Source: Sulfuricella sp. (lineage in GTDB: Bacteria > Pseudomonadota > Gammaproteobacteria > Burkholderiales > Sulfuricellaceae). From it: a stretch of DNA of 7,893 nucleotides. Positions 1 through 6,417 of the stretch are shown in pieces (the stretch's first letter is position 1; each line of letters begins with the position of its first letter). Location: contig JAUYSN010000203.1 of the NCBI GenBank assembly GCA_030696235.1, positions 1-7,893 of the forward strand. Direction: 5' to 3'. A model generated the notes under the pieces. The model ran no database searches. It was given only the letters and a program-made list of their open reading frames with translations, and was not told the DNA's origin. The translations under genes were made by a program, and so were the position numbers.

Positions 1-19
1 TGAGGAGATGTACGCATGA
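1..19 (+). CDS. rplD: 50S ribosomal protein L4, 3' end only
   Basis: Only the last codons are inside the window. Reading from base 2 gives Glu-Glu-Met-Tyr-Ala followed by TGA at 17-19. This closely matches the Glu-Glu-Met-Leu-Ala ending of E. coli L4, and rplD is the gene expected directly upstream of rplW. The stop shares an ATGA with the rplW start at 16, an overlap of 4 nt that favours coupled translation. L4 is a large-subunit protein that lines the exit tunnel, and in E. coli it also represses the S10 operon through a leader that would lie well upstream of this window. An alternative stop, TGA at 1-3 in another frame, fits the family ending less well. Confidence 0.85.
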
Positions 20-327
20 ACGCGCCCACATTTAATCAGGAACGCCTGATGCAGGTCATTCTGGCTCCCCAGATCTCCGAGAAGAGCACCATGATTGCGG
101 ACAAGCATGAGCAAGTGGCTTTCCGTGTGGTGACTAACGCCACCAAGCCGGAAATCAAGGCCGCAGTGGAGTTGCTGTTCAAGGTGGAAGTGGACAGTGT
201 CCAGGTGGTGAACGTCAAGGGCAAGGTTAAGCGGTTTGGTAAAATTTCAGGCCGTCGCAAGGACTGGAAGAAGGCATACGTCGCCCTGAAGCCTGGCCAA
301 GAAATTAATTTCGCAGCGGGCGAGTAG
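16..327 (+). CDS. rplW: 50S ribosomal protein L23
   Basis: The 103-residue product is L23 (uL23), a 23S rRNA-binding protein at the rim of the nascent peptide exit tunnel, where trigger factor and the signal recognition particle dock. The family pattern is clear: an N-terminal Ile-Ser-Glu-Lys (residues 20-23, with Glu22 equivalent to the E. coli trigger-factor docking glutamate), then a central [10 protein letters not shown] helix (about 46-55), VKGKVKRFG near 67-75 and [11 protein letters not shown] near 79-89. Length is close to the usual 100. The ATG at 16 follows GAGGAG at 2-7; an ATG at 8 closes after three codons. It overlaps rplD and is followed ten bases later by rplB. No key residue is missing. 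Confidence 0.98.
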   Translation: MNAPTFNQERLMQVILAPQISEKSTMIADKHEQVAFRVVTNATKPEIKAAVELLFKVEVDSVQVVNVKGKVKRFGKISGRRKDWKKAYVALKPGQEINFAAGE

Positions 328-337
328 GAGAGCAACG

Positions 338-1171
338 ATGGCAATTATCAAAGTTAAACCGACATCTGCGGGCCGGCGCGCTGTAGTAAAAATCGTCACG
401 CCGGAACTGCACAAGGGCAAGCCTCACGCACCGCTGCTGGAAAGCCAGTCGCGCAATGCTGGACGTAACCATCATGGCCGCATTACCGTTCGGCATCAGG
501 GTGGTGGACACAAGCAGCACTACCGTGTGGTCGATTTCAAACGCGACAAGGATGGTATTCCGGCTAAAGTCGAACGTCTTGAATATGATCCAAACCGCAG
601 TGCGCATCTGGCCCTGCTGTGCTACGCCGACGGCGAGCGCCGTTATATTATTGCGGCCAAAGGTGTGAGCGTGGGCACGCAGGTGGTGAGCGGCTCGGAT
701 TCTCCGATCAAGCCGGGCAACACGCTGCCACTGCGCAACATTCCGGTGGGCACCATCATTCACTGTATCGAAATGCAGCCTGGCAAGGGTGCTCAGATGG
801 CCCGCTCCGCCGGTGCTTCAGTGCAGCTGATGGCCCGTGAAGGCGCGTACGCGCAGGTTCGTTTGCGCTCCGGCGAGGTGCGCAAGGTGCATGTGGATTG
901 CAGGGCGACCATAGGTGAAGTCGGTAATTCCGAGCATAACCTGCGTTCCATCGGCAAGGCCGGTGCGATGCGCTGGCGCGGCGTTCGCCCGACAGTCCGC
1001 GGCGTTGCGATGAACCCGGTTGACCACCCGCACGGTGGCGGCGAAGGCAAAACCGCAGCAGGCCGTCATCCGGTCAGCCCGTGGGGCACGCCGACCAAGG
1101 GCTACCGTACGCGGAGCAACAAGCGCACATCCGGCATGATTGTGAATCGCCGTCCGTCGAATAAGAGGTAA
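338..1171 (+). CDS. rplB: 50S ribosomal protein L2
   Basis: This 277-residue protein is L2 (uL2), a primary 23S rRNA binder needed for subunit association and for the peptidyl transferase region. The diagnostic stretch [13 protein letters not shown] lies at residues 225-237; His230 corresponds to the conserved histidine known as His229 in E. coli. It is followed by [12 protein letters not shown] (244-255) and a basic tail. An OB-fold part with [16 protein letters not shown] (44-59) precedes an SH3-like part, as in the family. It is a few residues longer than the 273-residue E. coli protein, with one extra residue after the GGGEG loop and a slightly longer C-terminus. The ATG at 338 has AGGAG at 326-330, overlapping the rplW stop. 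Confidence 0.99.
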   Translation: MAIIKVKPTSAGRRAVVKIVTPELHKGKPHAPLLESQSRNAGRNHHGRITVRHQGGGHKQHYRVVDFKRDKDGIPAKVERLEYDPNRSAHLALLCYADGERRYIIAAKGVSVGTQVVSGSDSPIKPGNTLPLRNIPVGTIIHCIEMQPGKGAQMARSAGASVQLMAREGAYAQVRLRSGEVRKVHVDCRATIGEVGNSEHNLRSIGKAGAMRWRGVRPTVRGVAMNPVDHPHGGGEGKTAAGRHPVSPWGTPTKGYRTRSNKRTSGMIVNRRPSNKR

Positions 1172-1176
1172 CAGAT

Positions 1177-1452
1177 ATGGCACGTTCTATTAAAAAAGGT
1201 CCATTTGTTGATGCGCACCTGATCACCAAGGTGGATGCGGCACGCGCAACCCATGACAAGCGCCCGATCAAGACCTGGTCGCGCCGCTCCACGGTGATGC
1301 CGGATTTCGTTGGTTTGACGATCGCTGTACACAACGGCAAGCTGCATATCCCCGTGTACATTTCGGAGAACATGGTCGGCCACAAGCTGGGTGAATTTTC
1401 GCTGACACGTACCTTCAAAGGGCATGCGGCGGATAAGAAAGCCAAGAGATAA
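1177..1452 (+). CDS. rpsS: 30S ribosomal protein S19
   Basis: The 91-residue product is S19 (uS19), which sits in the head of the small subunit, pairs with S13 and contributes to the inter-subunit bridge and A-site region. The opening [12 protein letters not shown] and the signature from Asp43 to Phe80 (including [20 protein letters not shown], residues 53-72) are textbook for the family, and the length matches the usual 91-92. The basic tail HAADKKAKR is normal. The Shine-Dalgarno AAGAGGT at 1163-1169 lies in the last codons and stop of rplB, 7 nt from the ATG, and the two genes are only 5 nt apart, so its translation probably depends on ribosomes finishing rplB. Confidence 0.99.
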   Translation: MARSIKKGPFVDAHLITKVDAARATHDKRPIKTWSRRSTVMPDFVGLTIAVHNGKLHIPVYISENMVGHKLGEFSLTRTFKGHAADKKAKR

Positions 1453-1463
1453 GAGAGGCTATG

Positions 1464-1793
1464 ATGAGAGTTAGTGCTGTATTACGCGGTACCAGGCTGT
1501 CGGCGCAAAAAGGCCGACTGGTTGCCGATCAGATTCGCGGACTGCCCGTTGACCGCGCGTTGAACATCCTGACCTTTAGTCCGAAGAAGGGTGCGGTGAT
1601 TATCAAGAAGGTGCTGGAGTCTGCGATTGCCAACGCCGAGCATAATGAGGGTGCTGACATTGATGAACTCAAGGTTGCGACCATTCTGGTTGACGAGGGT
1701 TCGACGATGAAGCGTTTCCGGGCACGTGCGAAAGGTCGAGGCGCGAGGATACTCAAGCCTACCTGCCATATCACAGTCACTGTCGGAAACTAA
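1464..1793 (+). CDS. rplV: 50S ribosomal protein L22
   Basis: L22 (uL22) contacts all domains of 23S rRNA and sends a long beta-hairpin into the exit tunnel. Evidence is the N-terminal [16 protein letters not shown], the strongly conserved [12 protein letters not shown] (near 50-61) and the tunnel hairpin [17 protein letters not shown] (about 82-98). The Met-Lys-Arg triplet whose deletion gives erythromycin resistance in E. coli L22 is intact. There are two adjacent ATGs at 1461 and 1464. The second is preferred because GAGAGG (1453-1458) is then 5 nt away rather than 2, giving 109 residues; starting at 1461 would give the more usual 110. The start is uncertain by one codon, the identity is not. 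Confidence 0.97.
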   Translation: MRVSAVLRGTRLSAQKGRLVADQIRGLPVDRALNILTFSPKKGAVIIKKVLESAIANAEHNEGADIDELKVATILVDEGSTMKRFRARAKGRGARILKPTCHITVTVGN

Positions 1794-1804
1794 GAGGAAA
1801 GAAC

Positions 1805-2515
1805 ATGGGACAGAAGATTAATCCAATCGGTTTTCGGCTGAGTGTGCTCAAGAACTGGACGTCGAAGTGGTATGCCAACAGCAAGAATTTTGCGGGTATG
1901 CTGGCTGATGACATCAAGGTGCGTGACTTCCTGAAGAAGAAGCTGGCGCATGCCTCGGTGGGCAAGATCATTATTGAACGGCCAGCTCGTAACGCCAGAA
2001 TCTCGATCTTCAGTGCCCGCCCGGGTGTGGTGATCGGCAAGAAGGGCGAGGATATCGAAGCATTGAAATCCCAGCTGCAGAAGTTGATGGGCGTGCCGGT
2101 GCACCTCAACATTGAGGAAATCCGCAAGCCCGAGATCGACTCGCAATTGATCGCCGAAAATATCGCGCAGCAGCTTGAGAAGCGCATCATGTTTCGCCGT
2201 GCAATGAAGCGTGCGATGCAGAATGCCATGCGCTTGGGTGCTCAAGGCATCAAAATCGAAAGCGCCGGCCGCCTCAATGGTGCCGAGATCGCACGTACCG
2301 AATGGTATCGCGAAGGCCGTGTGCCGCTGCACACCCTGCGCGCTGATATCGACTACGGCACAGCCGAAGCGAAAACGACATACGGTATTATCGGAATCAA
2401 AGTCTGGGTCTACAAAGGCGAGACACCGGCCAAGGGCGAGACTCCTGTAATTGCAGCGGTCGAGCCGGAACGCAAACCAAGAAAGTCGGGAGCAAAACAT
2501 GCTACAGCCAGCTAG
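1805..2515 (+). CDS. rpsC: 30S ribosomal protein S3
   Basis: This 236-residue protein is S3 (uS3), in the head of the 30S subunit at the mRNA entry channel. It shows the N-terminal [11 protein letters not shown], a type 2 KH domain with the RNA-binding GKKG loop at 78-81 (inside [15 protein letters not shown]), and the [16 protein letters not shown] segment (130-145). Arg131, Arg132 and Lys135 fall at the same positions as the E. coli residues implicated in the mRNA helicase activity. The C-terminal domain contains [20 protein letters not shown]. The tail after residue 203 is variable and carries a short tandem KGETP repeat before a lysine/arginine-rich end. AAGAGGA at 1792-1798 precedes the ATG. 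The last 17 nt overlap rplP. Confidence 0.99.
   Translation: MGQKINPIGFRLSVLKNWTSKWYANSKNFAGMLADDIKVRDFLKKKLAHASVGKIIIERPARNARISIFSARPGVVIGKKGEDIEALKSQLQKLMGVPVHLNIEEIRKPEIDSQLIAENIAQQLEKRIMFRRAMKRAMQNAMRLGAQGIKIESAGRLNGAEIARTEWYREGRVPLHTLRADIDYGTAEAKTTYGIIGIKVWVYKGETPAKGETPVIAAVEPERKPRKSGAKHATAS
2414..2449 (+). repeat. imperfect 18-nt tandem repeat in the rpsC tail
   Basis: Two adjacent 18-nt units, 2414-2431 and 2432-2449, match at 13 of 18 bases. They encode Lys-Gly-Glu-Thr-Pro-Ala followed by Lys-Gly-Glu-Thr-Pro-Val, residues 204-215 of S3. They lie just beyond the conserved core, where family members differ widely in length and sequence, so a small in-frame duplication would be tolerated. 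Three of the five mismatches are silent third-position changes, consistent with an old duplication held at the protein level, though chance cannot be excluded. Confidence 0.6.
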
Positions 2516-2915
2516 AAGGAAATTCCGCAAGGAGCATAAAGGCCGCAATACCGGCATTGCGACTCGCGGTAACAAGGTCAGCTTCGGCGAGTTCGGCCTG
2601 AAGGCAATTGGTCGCGGTCGTCTGACGGCACGCCAGATCGAGGCGGCTCGTCGTGCCATGACCCGTCATATCAAACGGGGTGGCCGGATCTGGATCAGGA
2701 TATTCCCTGACAAACCGATCTCCCAAAAACCTGCTGAAGTGCGGATGGGTAACGGTAAGGGCAACCCGGAGTACTATGTGGCCGAGATTCAGCCAGGCAA
2801 AGTGCTCTATGAAATGGATGGTGTGGAAGAAACACTGGCGCGCGAGGCGTTTCGCCTGGCTGCTGCCAAGTTGCCGATCCAGACCACTTTCGTAACCAGA
2901 CAGTTAGGTGGTTAA
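2499..2915 (+). CDS. rplP: 50S ribosomal protein L16
   Basis: L16 (uL16) binds 23S rRNA next to the A and P sites and helps place aminoacyl-tRNA. The ATG at 2499 gives 138 residues beginning [19 protein letters not shown], exactly the family start; an upstream in-frame ATG at 2451 would add 16 residues unlike any L16 and is rejected. GGGAG at 2488-2492 serves as ribosome binding site. Other family marks are [20 protein letters not shown] (36-55), [14 protein letters not shown] (82-95) and the end IQTTFVTRQ. Arg82 aligns with E. coli Arg81, the residue hydroxylated by the oxygenase RoxA/YcfD there. The gene starts inside rpsC, overlapping it by 17 nt in a different frame. Confidence 0.98.
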   Translation: MLQPARRKFRKEHKGRNTGIATRGNKVSFGEFGLKAIGRGRLTARQIEAARRAMTRHIKRGGRIWIRIFPDKPISQKPAEVRMGNGKGNPEYYVAEIQPGKVLYEMDGVEETLAREAFRLAAAKLPIQTTFVTRQLGG

Positions 2916-2917
2916 TC

Positions 2918-3112
2918 ATGAAAGCCAGCGAATTAAGAGCCAAGTCAACTGAAGAGTTGAGCAAGGAGATGGTGGAACTGCTGCGCGCCCAGTTTGGCTT
3001 GCGCATGCAGATTTCCACACAGCAGAGTACCAAAGTGGATCAGCTGGGCAAAGTACGCAAGGATATTGCGCGCGTACGCACGTTGATCAGTGAAAAGGCG
3101 AGACAAGCATGA
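2918..3112 (+). CDS. rpmC: 50S ribosomal protein L29
   Basis: This 64-residue, mostly helical protein is L29 (uL29), which sits beside L23 at the tunnel exit. The opening [18 protein letters not shown], the central [12 protein letters not shown] and the [19 protein letters not shown] segment (42-60) form the two-helix hairpin typical of the family, and the length is usual (63-65). The start at 2918 follows TAGGTGG at 2905-2911 and lies 2 nt after the rplP stop. The stop TGA overlaps the rpsQ ATG as ATGA at 3109-3112, so termination and reinitiation are likely to be coupled. Confidence 0.97.
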   Translation: MKASELRAKSTEELSKEMVELLRAQFGLRMQISTQQSTKVDQLGKVRKDIARVRTLISEKARQA

Positions 3113-3372
3113 GCGAAGATAAAGTTACCCGCACGCTGACCGGGCGTGTGGTCAGCGACAAGATGGACAAGACCGTGACCGTGCAGGTTGAGCGCAAGGT
3201 CAAGCACCCCTTGTACGGTAAGGTGATTAGCCGTTCCAAGAAGTACCACGCCCATGACGAGAACAATGAGTACCATGAGGGTGATCTGGTGACCATCGAG
3301 GAATGCCGCCCAATCGCAAAAACCAAGGCATTTCGTGTGGCTGCCCTGATTGAAAAGAGCCGCTTGGTATAA
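3109..3372 (+). CDS. rpsQ: 30S ribosomal protein S17
   Basis: S17 (uS17) is an OB-fold protein that binds 16S rRNA early in assembly of the 30S body. The 87-residue product shows [20 protein letters not shown] (8-27), the basic [11 protein letters not shown] segment (41-51), and the family signature [20 protein letters not shown] (58-77). The usual signature carries Ser-Lys-Thr-Lys and here has Ala-Lys-Thr-Lys, a mild variant. The start overlaps the rpmC stop by 4 nt; AAGG at 3095-3098 is a modest ribosome binding site about 10 nt away. This is the last gene before the 141-nt spacer and so probably the last of the S10 operon. Confidence 0.98.
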   Translation: MSEDKVTRTLTGRVVSDKMDKTVTVQVERKVKHPLYGKVISRSKKYHAHDENNEYHEGDLVTIEECRPIAKTKAFRVAALIEKSRLV

Positions 3373-3377
3373 AGTGC

Positions 3378-3406
3378 TTGCGTTTCCCTCCGGGAGGCGC
3401 TAACAT
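3378..3406 (+). promoter_or_regulatory. candidate sigma70 promoter for the spc operon
   Basis: TTGCGT at 3378-3383 and TAACAT at 3401-3406 are separated by exactly 17 nt. The -35 element matches the TTGACA consensus at three bases and the -10 element matches TATAAT at four. In E. coli a promoter for the spc operon lies in this same rpsQ-rplN gap, which supports the placement. The match is moderate, no transcript start is known, and the spacer is also a GC-rich inverted repeat, so this is a proposal only. Confidence 0.35.
3380..3400 (+). other. stem-loop 1 in the rpsQ-rplN spacer
   Basis: A continuous 9-bp stem (3380-3388 with 3392-3400, including two G-U pairs in RNA) closes a UCC loop, 7 nt after the rpsQ stop. 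It is strong enough to be an mRNA 3'-end stabiliser or processing site for the S10 transcript. It is not a standard intrinsic terminator, because no U-run follows directly; the nearest U-run is at 3414-3418, inside the next hairpin. Confidence 0.6.
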
Positions 3407-3425
3407 CTCGCTCTTTTTGGGCGAG
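3407..3425 (+). other. stem-loop 2 in the rpsQ-rplN spacer
   Basis: CTCGCTC at 3407-3413 pairs with GGGCGAG at 3419-3425 (7 bp, one G-U pair) around a loop of five U residues. It directly abuts stem-loop 3. The U-run is in the loop rather than after the stem, so it does not look like a terminator in either direction. Confidence 0.55.
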
Positions 3426-3445
3426 CGGTCCGAATAATCGGGCCG
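3426..3445 (+). other. stem-loop 3 in the rpsQ-rplN spacer
   Basis: CGGTCCGA at 3426-3433 pairs with TCGGGCCG at 3438-3445 (8 bp with one G-U pair) around an AUAA loop. With no unpaired base between it and stem-loop 2, the two helices could stack in the RNA. Likely part of the spc leader; function unknown. Confidence 0.55.
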
Positions 3446-3470
3446 AAGCCAAAACTGACCGTCGAATATC

Positions 3471-3488
3471 GCTGCTTAGGCAGCTGCC
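3471..3488 (+). other. stem-loop 4 and overlapping palindrome upstream of rplN
   Basis: GCTGC at 3471-3475 can pair with GCAGC at 3480-3484 around a UUAG loop. The 3' arm is also part of a perfect 10-nt palindrome, GGCAGCTGCC, at 3479-3488. It ends about 15 nt before the rplN ribosome binding site GGAG (3503-3506). The stem is short, so it may be incidental. Confidence 0.4.
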
Positions 3489-3513
3489 GGGCGGATTAAG
3501 TTGGAGAACTAAA

Positions 3514-3882
3514 ATGATACAAATGCAATCTGTGCTGGATGTCGCAGATAACACTGGTGCACGCCGCGTTATGTGCATCAAGGTTTTGGGCGGCTCCAAG
3601 CGTCGTTACGCCGCCATCGGCGATGTCATCAAGGTCAGCATCAAGGATGCCGCTCCACGCGGCCGCGTCAAGAAAGGCGATGTCTACAACGCAGTTGTAG
3701 TCCGTACCGCCAAGGGTGTGCGCCGTCCTGATGGATCCCTTATCAAATTCGACGGCAATGCCGCCGTTCTGCTGAATAACAAATTGGAACCCATCGGCAC
3801 CCGTATCTTCGGACCGGTGACTCGCGAACTTCGTACCGAGCGCTTCATGAAGATCGTGTCGCTGGCTCCAGAAGTTCTGTAA
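3514..3882 (+). CDS. rplN: 50S ribosomal protein L14
   Basis: The 122-residue product is L14 (uL14), a beta-barrel protein on the intersubunit face that helps form bridges to 16S rRNA and is the contact site for the silencing factor RsfS in many bacteria. It opens [17 protein letters not shown], and the family signature spans roughly 60-86 with [15 protein letters not shown], followed by [22 protein letters not shown] (94-107) and the [10 protein letters not shown] end. Length is exactly typical. The ATG at 3514 has GGAG 7 nt upstream. As the first gene after the structured spacer it is the likely first gene of the spc operon. Confidence 0.99.
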   Translation: MIQMQSVLDVADNTGARRVMCIKVLGGSKRRYAAIGDVIKVSIKDAAPRGRVKKGDVYNAVVVRTAKGVRRPDGSLIKFDGNAAVLLNNKLEPIGTRIFGPVTRELRTERFMKIVSLAPEVL

Positions 3883-3893
3883 GGAGAATCGAG

Positions 3894-4211
3894 ATGCGCA
3901 AAATTCGCAAAGGCGACGATGTCGTTGTGATCACCGGCAAAGACAAGGGCAGGCGTGGCCTGGTCCTGCGCATGCTGGACGATGGTCACCTTCTCGTTGA
4001 GGGTGTCAACAAGGTTAAGAAGCACATGAAGCCGAACCCAGTCAAGGGCGTGGCCGGTGGCATCGTCGAAAAGGAGATGCCGCTGGATATCTCCAATATC
4101 GCGCTGTTTAACCCTGCGACGCAAAAAGCTGACCGGGTTGGCATCAAGGTGCTGGAGGATGGACGTAAAGTCCGCTATTTCAAATCCAACGGCGAAGTGC
4201 TGGACGCGTAA
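3894..4211 (+). CDS. rplX: 50S ribosomal protein L24
   Basis: L24 (uL24) is an assembly-initiator protein that binds the 5' region of 23S rRNA and later sits near the tunnel exit. The N-terminal KOW motif is visible as [20 protein letters not shown] (residues 5-24), followed by [13 protein letters not shown] (35-47), the [15 protein letters not shown] segment (55-69) and [15 protein letters not shown] near the C-terminus. The 105 residues match the usual 103-105. TAAGGAG at 3880-3886, which includes the rplN stop, lies 7 nt before the ATG. The gene ends in the region that precedes rplE, where E. coli carries the S8 repressor site. Confidence 0.98.
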   Translation: MRKIRKGDDVVVITGKDKGRRGLVLRMLDDGHLLVEGVNKVKKHMKPNPVKGVAGGIVEKEMPLDISNIALFNPATQKADRVGIKVLEDGRKVRYFKSNGEVLDA

Positions 4212-4220
4212 GGAATGAAC

Positions 4221-4760
4221 ATGGCTCGTTTACAGCAGTACTATAAAGATACCGTGGTCAAGCAGATGATGGATCAGTTTGGCTACAAGTCGGTGATGGA
4301 AGTGCCGCAAATCAAGAAGATCACGCTCAATATGGGTGTGGGCGAAGCGGTGGCGGACAAGAAGGTGATGGAACACGCCGTCGGCGACATGAAGAAAATC
4401 GCTGGTCAAAAGCCGGTGGTGACGATGTCCCGCAAGTCGATCGCGGGCTTCAAGATTCGTGACAATTACCCGGTTGGCTGCATGGTGACTTTGCGCCGCA
4501 CTCACATGTATGAGTTCCTGGATCGCCTGGTTTCAGTTGCGATTCCGCGTATTCGTGACTTCCGCGGTATTTCCGGCAAGGCATTTGATGGCCGTGGCAA
4601 TTACAACATGGGTATCAAAGAGCAGATCATTTTCCCGGAAATTGATTACGACAAAATTGACGCGTTGCGTGGCATGAATATCTCGATCACGACGACCGCC
4701 AAGACCGACGAAGAGGCGCGTGCGCTTCTCGCCGCGTTTAAATTCCCCTTCAAGAACTGA
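4221..4760 (+). CDS. rplE: 50S ribosomal protein L5
   Basis: L5 (uL5) binds 5S rRNA in the central protuberance and touches the P-site tRNA. The ATG at 4221 gives 179 residues, the length of E. coli L5, starting [10 protein letters not shown]. An in-frame ATG at 4215 is less likely because AAGGA (4210-4214) would abut it with no spacing, whereas it is 6 nt from 4221. Family marks are [10 protein letters not shown] (34-43), the tRNA-facing loop around [16 protein letters not shown] (72-87), [17 protein letters not shown] (101-117) and [18 protein letters not shown] (125-141, ending at FPEID). It follows the rplX stop by 9 nt and is followed by rpsN after 7 nt. Confidence 0.98.
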   Translation: MARLQQYYKDTVVKQMMDQFGYKSVMEVPQIKKITLNMGVGEAVADKKVMEHAVGDMKKIAGQKPVVTMSRKSIAGFKIRDNYPVGCMVTLRRTHMYEFLDRLVSVAIPRIRDFRGISGKAFDGRGNYNMGIKEQIIFPEIDYDKIDALRGMNISITTTAKTDEEARALLAAFKFPFKN

Positions 4761-4767
4761 GGTTGGC

Positions 4768-5073
4768 ATGGCTAAGTTATCCTTGATTAATCGTGATAAG
4801 AAGCGCCGCGTGATAGTGAAGAAATACGCTGCGAAACGTGCGGAACTGACTGCGGCGATGAACAATGTGAAGCTCAGCGACGAAGATCGCTACGCGGCCC
4901 GCCTCAAGTTTCAGCAGTTGCCACGCGATTCCAGCCCGGTGCGCTTGCGTAACCGTTGCGCTCTGACTGGACGTCCGCGCGGTGTGTTCAGAAAGTTCGG
5001 CATGGCGCGTACCAAGGTGCGTGAATATGCAATGCGCGGTGAAATTCCCGGCGTAGTTAAAGCCAGTTGGTAG
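4768..5073 (+). CDS. rpsN: 30S ribosomal protein S14, zinc-independent form
   Basis: The 101-residue product is S14 (uS14), a head protein needed for late 30S assembly. It is the long form without the zinc ribbon: only one cysteine (Cys64, in [12 protein letters not shown]) is present, not the four-cysteine set of the short zinc-binding form. [19 protein letters not shown] (38-56) and the C-terminus [14 protein letters not shown] (88-101) are diagnostic. The ATG at 4768 is chosen because [14 protein letters not shown] matches the family start; an upstream in-frame ATG at 4720 would lie deep within rplE and add 16 unrelated residues. GAGGT at 4759-4763 spans the rplE stop. Confidence 0.98.
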   Translation: MAKLSLINRDKKRRVIVKKYAAKRAELTAAMNNVKLSDEDRYAARLKFQQLPRDSSPVRLRNRCALTGRPRGVFRKFGMARTKVREYAMRGEIPGVVKASW

Positions 5074-5085
5074 CGGGAGAATAGT

Positions 5086-5481
5086 ATGAGTATGAGTGAT
5101 CCGATCGCCGATATGCTGACGCGTATCCGGAATGGTCAAAGTGCCACAAAAGTGAGCGTCAGTATGCCTTCCTCCAAGCTCAAGATAGCAATTGCCAAAG
5201 TGCTGAAGGAAGAGGGTTATGTTGATGATTTCGCAGTTCGCGACGAGTCCGGCAAGCCTTCGCTGGAAGTGCGCCTGAAATATTACGCAGGCCGTCCGGT
5301 GATCGAAAAAATCGATCGTGTAAGCCGTCCTGGACTGCGTATTTATAAAGGCAATGGCGAAATCCCAAAAGTCATGAACGGTCTGGGTGTGGCGATTGTT
5401 TCCACCTCCAAGGGCGTGATGACTGACCGCAGCGCGCGTGCAGCCGGTATCGGCGGCGAAGTGCTGTGCGTAGTGGCCTAG
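5086..5481 (+). CDS. rpsH: 30S ribosomal protein S8
   Basis: S8 (uS8) binds 16S rRNA helix 21 and directs assembly of the 30S platform. In E. coli it is also the translational repressor of the spc operon, binding mRNA near the start of rplE. The 131-residue product shows [18 protein letters not shown] (1-18), [19 protein letters not shown] (27-45), [11 protein letters not shown] (78-88) and the RNA-binding STSKGVMTD (106-114). The first ATG (5086) is preferred over the one at 5092: GGGAG at 5075-5079 is 6 nt away, and MSMSDP parallels the E. coli MSMQDP start. Whether the feedback target is conserved here cannot be read reliably by eye. Confidence 0.99.
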   Translation: MSMSDPIADMLTRIRNGQSATKVSVSMPSSKLKIAIAKVLKEEGYVDDFAVRDESGKPSLEVRLKYYAGRPVIEKIDRVSRPGLRIYKGNGEIPKVMNGLGVAIVSTSKGVMTDRSARAAGIGGEVLCVVA

Positions 5482-5506
5482 TGGAATAGTCTGAGCGAGG
5501 TAAACG

Positions 5507-6040
5507 ATGTCCAGAATAGCTAAAAATCCGGTGATCGTGCCGGCCGGCGTGGAAGTGACACTAAGCGCCGATGAAATCACAGTCAAGGGGCCGCTCGGCA
5601 CACTGAAGCAGCGCCAGAACGGCGACGTGTCGGTGGTAAAAGAGGGCGACCAGTTGCGGTGCAAGGCCGCTAACGATTCGATGCAGTCCAATGCAATGTC
5701 CGGCACCATGCGTGCGCTGCTTGCAAATATGGTTGTTGGCGTGTCGAAAGGTTTCGAACGGAAGCTGACCCTGGTTGGCGTGGGTTACCGCGCGAATGCC
5801 AAGGGCGATGTGCTGGGTCTTTCGTTGGGGTTCTCCCATCCGGTCGACCACAAAATGCCTGAAGGCGTCGTAGTTACTACGCCGACTCAGACTGAAATCG
5901 TTTTGAAGGGCGCTGACAAGCAGCGCGTTGGTCAGGTTGCCGCTGAAATTCGTGCGTATCGCAGTCCGGAGCCTTACAAGGGCAAGGGTGTGCGTTACTC
6001 CGATGAGGTGGTGATCCTGAAAGAGACCAAGAAGAAATAG
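5507..6040 (+). CDS. rplF: 50S ribosomal protein L6
   Basis: L6 (uL6) is made of two similar alpha/beta domains and lies near the factor-binding site and the sarcin-ricin loop. The 177-residue length equals E. coli L6. It starts MSRIAKNPV with the first domain through about residue 80, continues with [16 protein letters not shown] (81-96) leading into the second domain, and ends with the signature [11 protein letters not shown] (155-165 region) and a lysine-rich tail. GCGAGGT at 5495-5501 lies 5 nt before the ATG. The 25-nt gap from rpsH is the widest spacing between neighbours within the spc genes here, and nothing recognisable lies in it. Confidence 0.99.
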   Translation: MSRIAKNPVIVPAGVEVTLSADEITVKGPLGTLKQRQNGDVSVVKEGDQLRCKAANDSMQSNAMSGTMRALLANMVVGVSKGFERKLTLVGVGYRANAKGDVLGLSLGFSHPVDHKMPEGVVVTTPTQTEIVLKGADKQRVGQVAAEIRAYRSPEPYKGKGVRYSDEVVILKETKKK

Positions 6041-6051
6041 GGGCAATAGTC

Positions 6052-6405
6052 ATGGATAAGAAACAGTCACGCCTGCGTCGGTCACGCAAAACCCGTGCCA
6101 AAATCGCAGAACTGAAGGTGGTGCGTTTGTTGGTACATAGAACCAATTGCCATATTTATGCCCAGATCATTGATGCGAGCGGCGGCAAGGTTTTGGCCAG
6201 TGCGTCTACCGTCGAGCCAGAAGTGCGCAAGGATCTGCCGAAAGGTGGCAACAAGGATGCGGCCGCTCTGGTTGGCAAGCGAATCGCTGAAAAAGCAAAA
6301 GTCGCTGGCGTAGAAACCGTAGCGTTTGACCGCTCAGGCTTCCACTACCATGGCCGTGTTAAAGCGCTGGCTGAAGCTGCGCGCGAAAACGGTCTGAAAT
6401 TCTAA
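6052..6405 (+). CDS. rplR: 50S ribosomal protein L18
   Basis: L18 (uL18) attaches 5S rRNA to the large subunit together with L5. The 117-residue protein, the same length as in E. coli, has the flexible basic N-terminus [18 protein letters not shown], followed by [16 protein letters not shown] (26-41), the [12 protein letters not shown] helix (71-82) and the conserved end [20 protein letters not shown] (92-111). AGGGG at 6039-6043, overlapping the rplF stop, is a modest ribosome binding site 8 nt from the ATG. The next gene begins 12 nt or less downstream. Confidence 0.98.
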   Translation: MDKKQSRLRRSRKTRAKIAELKVVRLLVHRTNCHIYAQIIDASGGKVLASASTVEPEVRKDLPKGGNKDAAALVGKRIAEKAKVAGVETVAFDRSGFHYHGRVKALAEAARENGLKF

Positions 6406-6417
6406 GCGGGGTTGATG

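Noticed and set aside
843..854. Perfect 12-nt palindrome GCGCGTACGCGC in rplB
   Set aside because: It lies within conserved L2 coding sequence and is made of common alternating GC-rich codons; nothing around it suggests a binding site.
2451..2498. Longer L16 starting at ATG 2451
   Set aside because: The extra residues do not resemble L16 and are the out-of-frame shadow of the rpsC tail; ATG 2499 gives the standard MLQP start.
3374..3403. Short GTG-started frame (nine codons) in the rpsQ-rplN spacer, a possible leader peptide
   Set aside because: No ribosome binding site precedes it, no run of regulatory codons is present, and it consists mostly of the arms of stem-loop 1.
3380..3425. Intrinsic terminator ending the S10 operon
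   Set aside because: Stem-loop 1 lacks a directly following U-run and the U-run at 3414-3418 is trapped in the loop of stem-loop 2, so neither has terminator form.
4205..4270. S8 repressor-binding hairpin at the rplX-rplE junction, as in E. coli
   Set aside because: I looked for a helix resembling the S8 site around the rplE start but could not identify a convincing paired structure by eye. A folding and covariance comparison with 16S rRNA helix 21 would be needed.
4720..4767. Longer S14 starting at ATG 4720
   Set aside because: It would add 16 residues unlike any S14 and overlap the end of rplE by over 40 nt; ATG 4768 matches the family start.
4777..5709. Long open frames on the minus strand, e.g. 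4777-5709, 1790-2659 and 6334-7053
   Set aside because: Each lies antisense to several well-identified ribosomal protein genes, crosses their junctions, and shows no recognisable domain. They arise from codon bias in the + strand genes.
5744..5757. Inverted repeat TCGAAA-GG-TTTCGA in rplF
   Set aside because: The loop is too short for the full stem, the arms are only six bases, and the segment encodes the conserved VSKGFER residues of L6.
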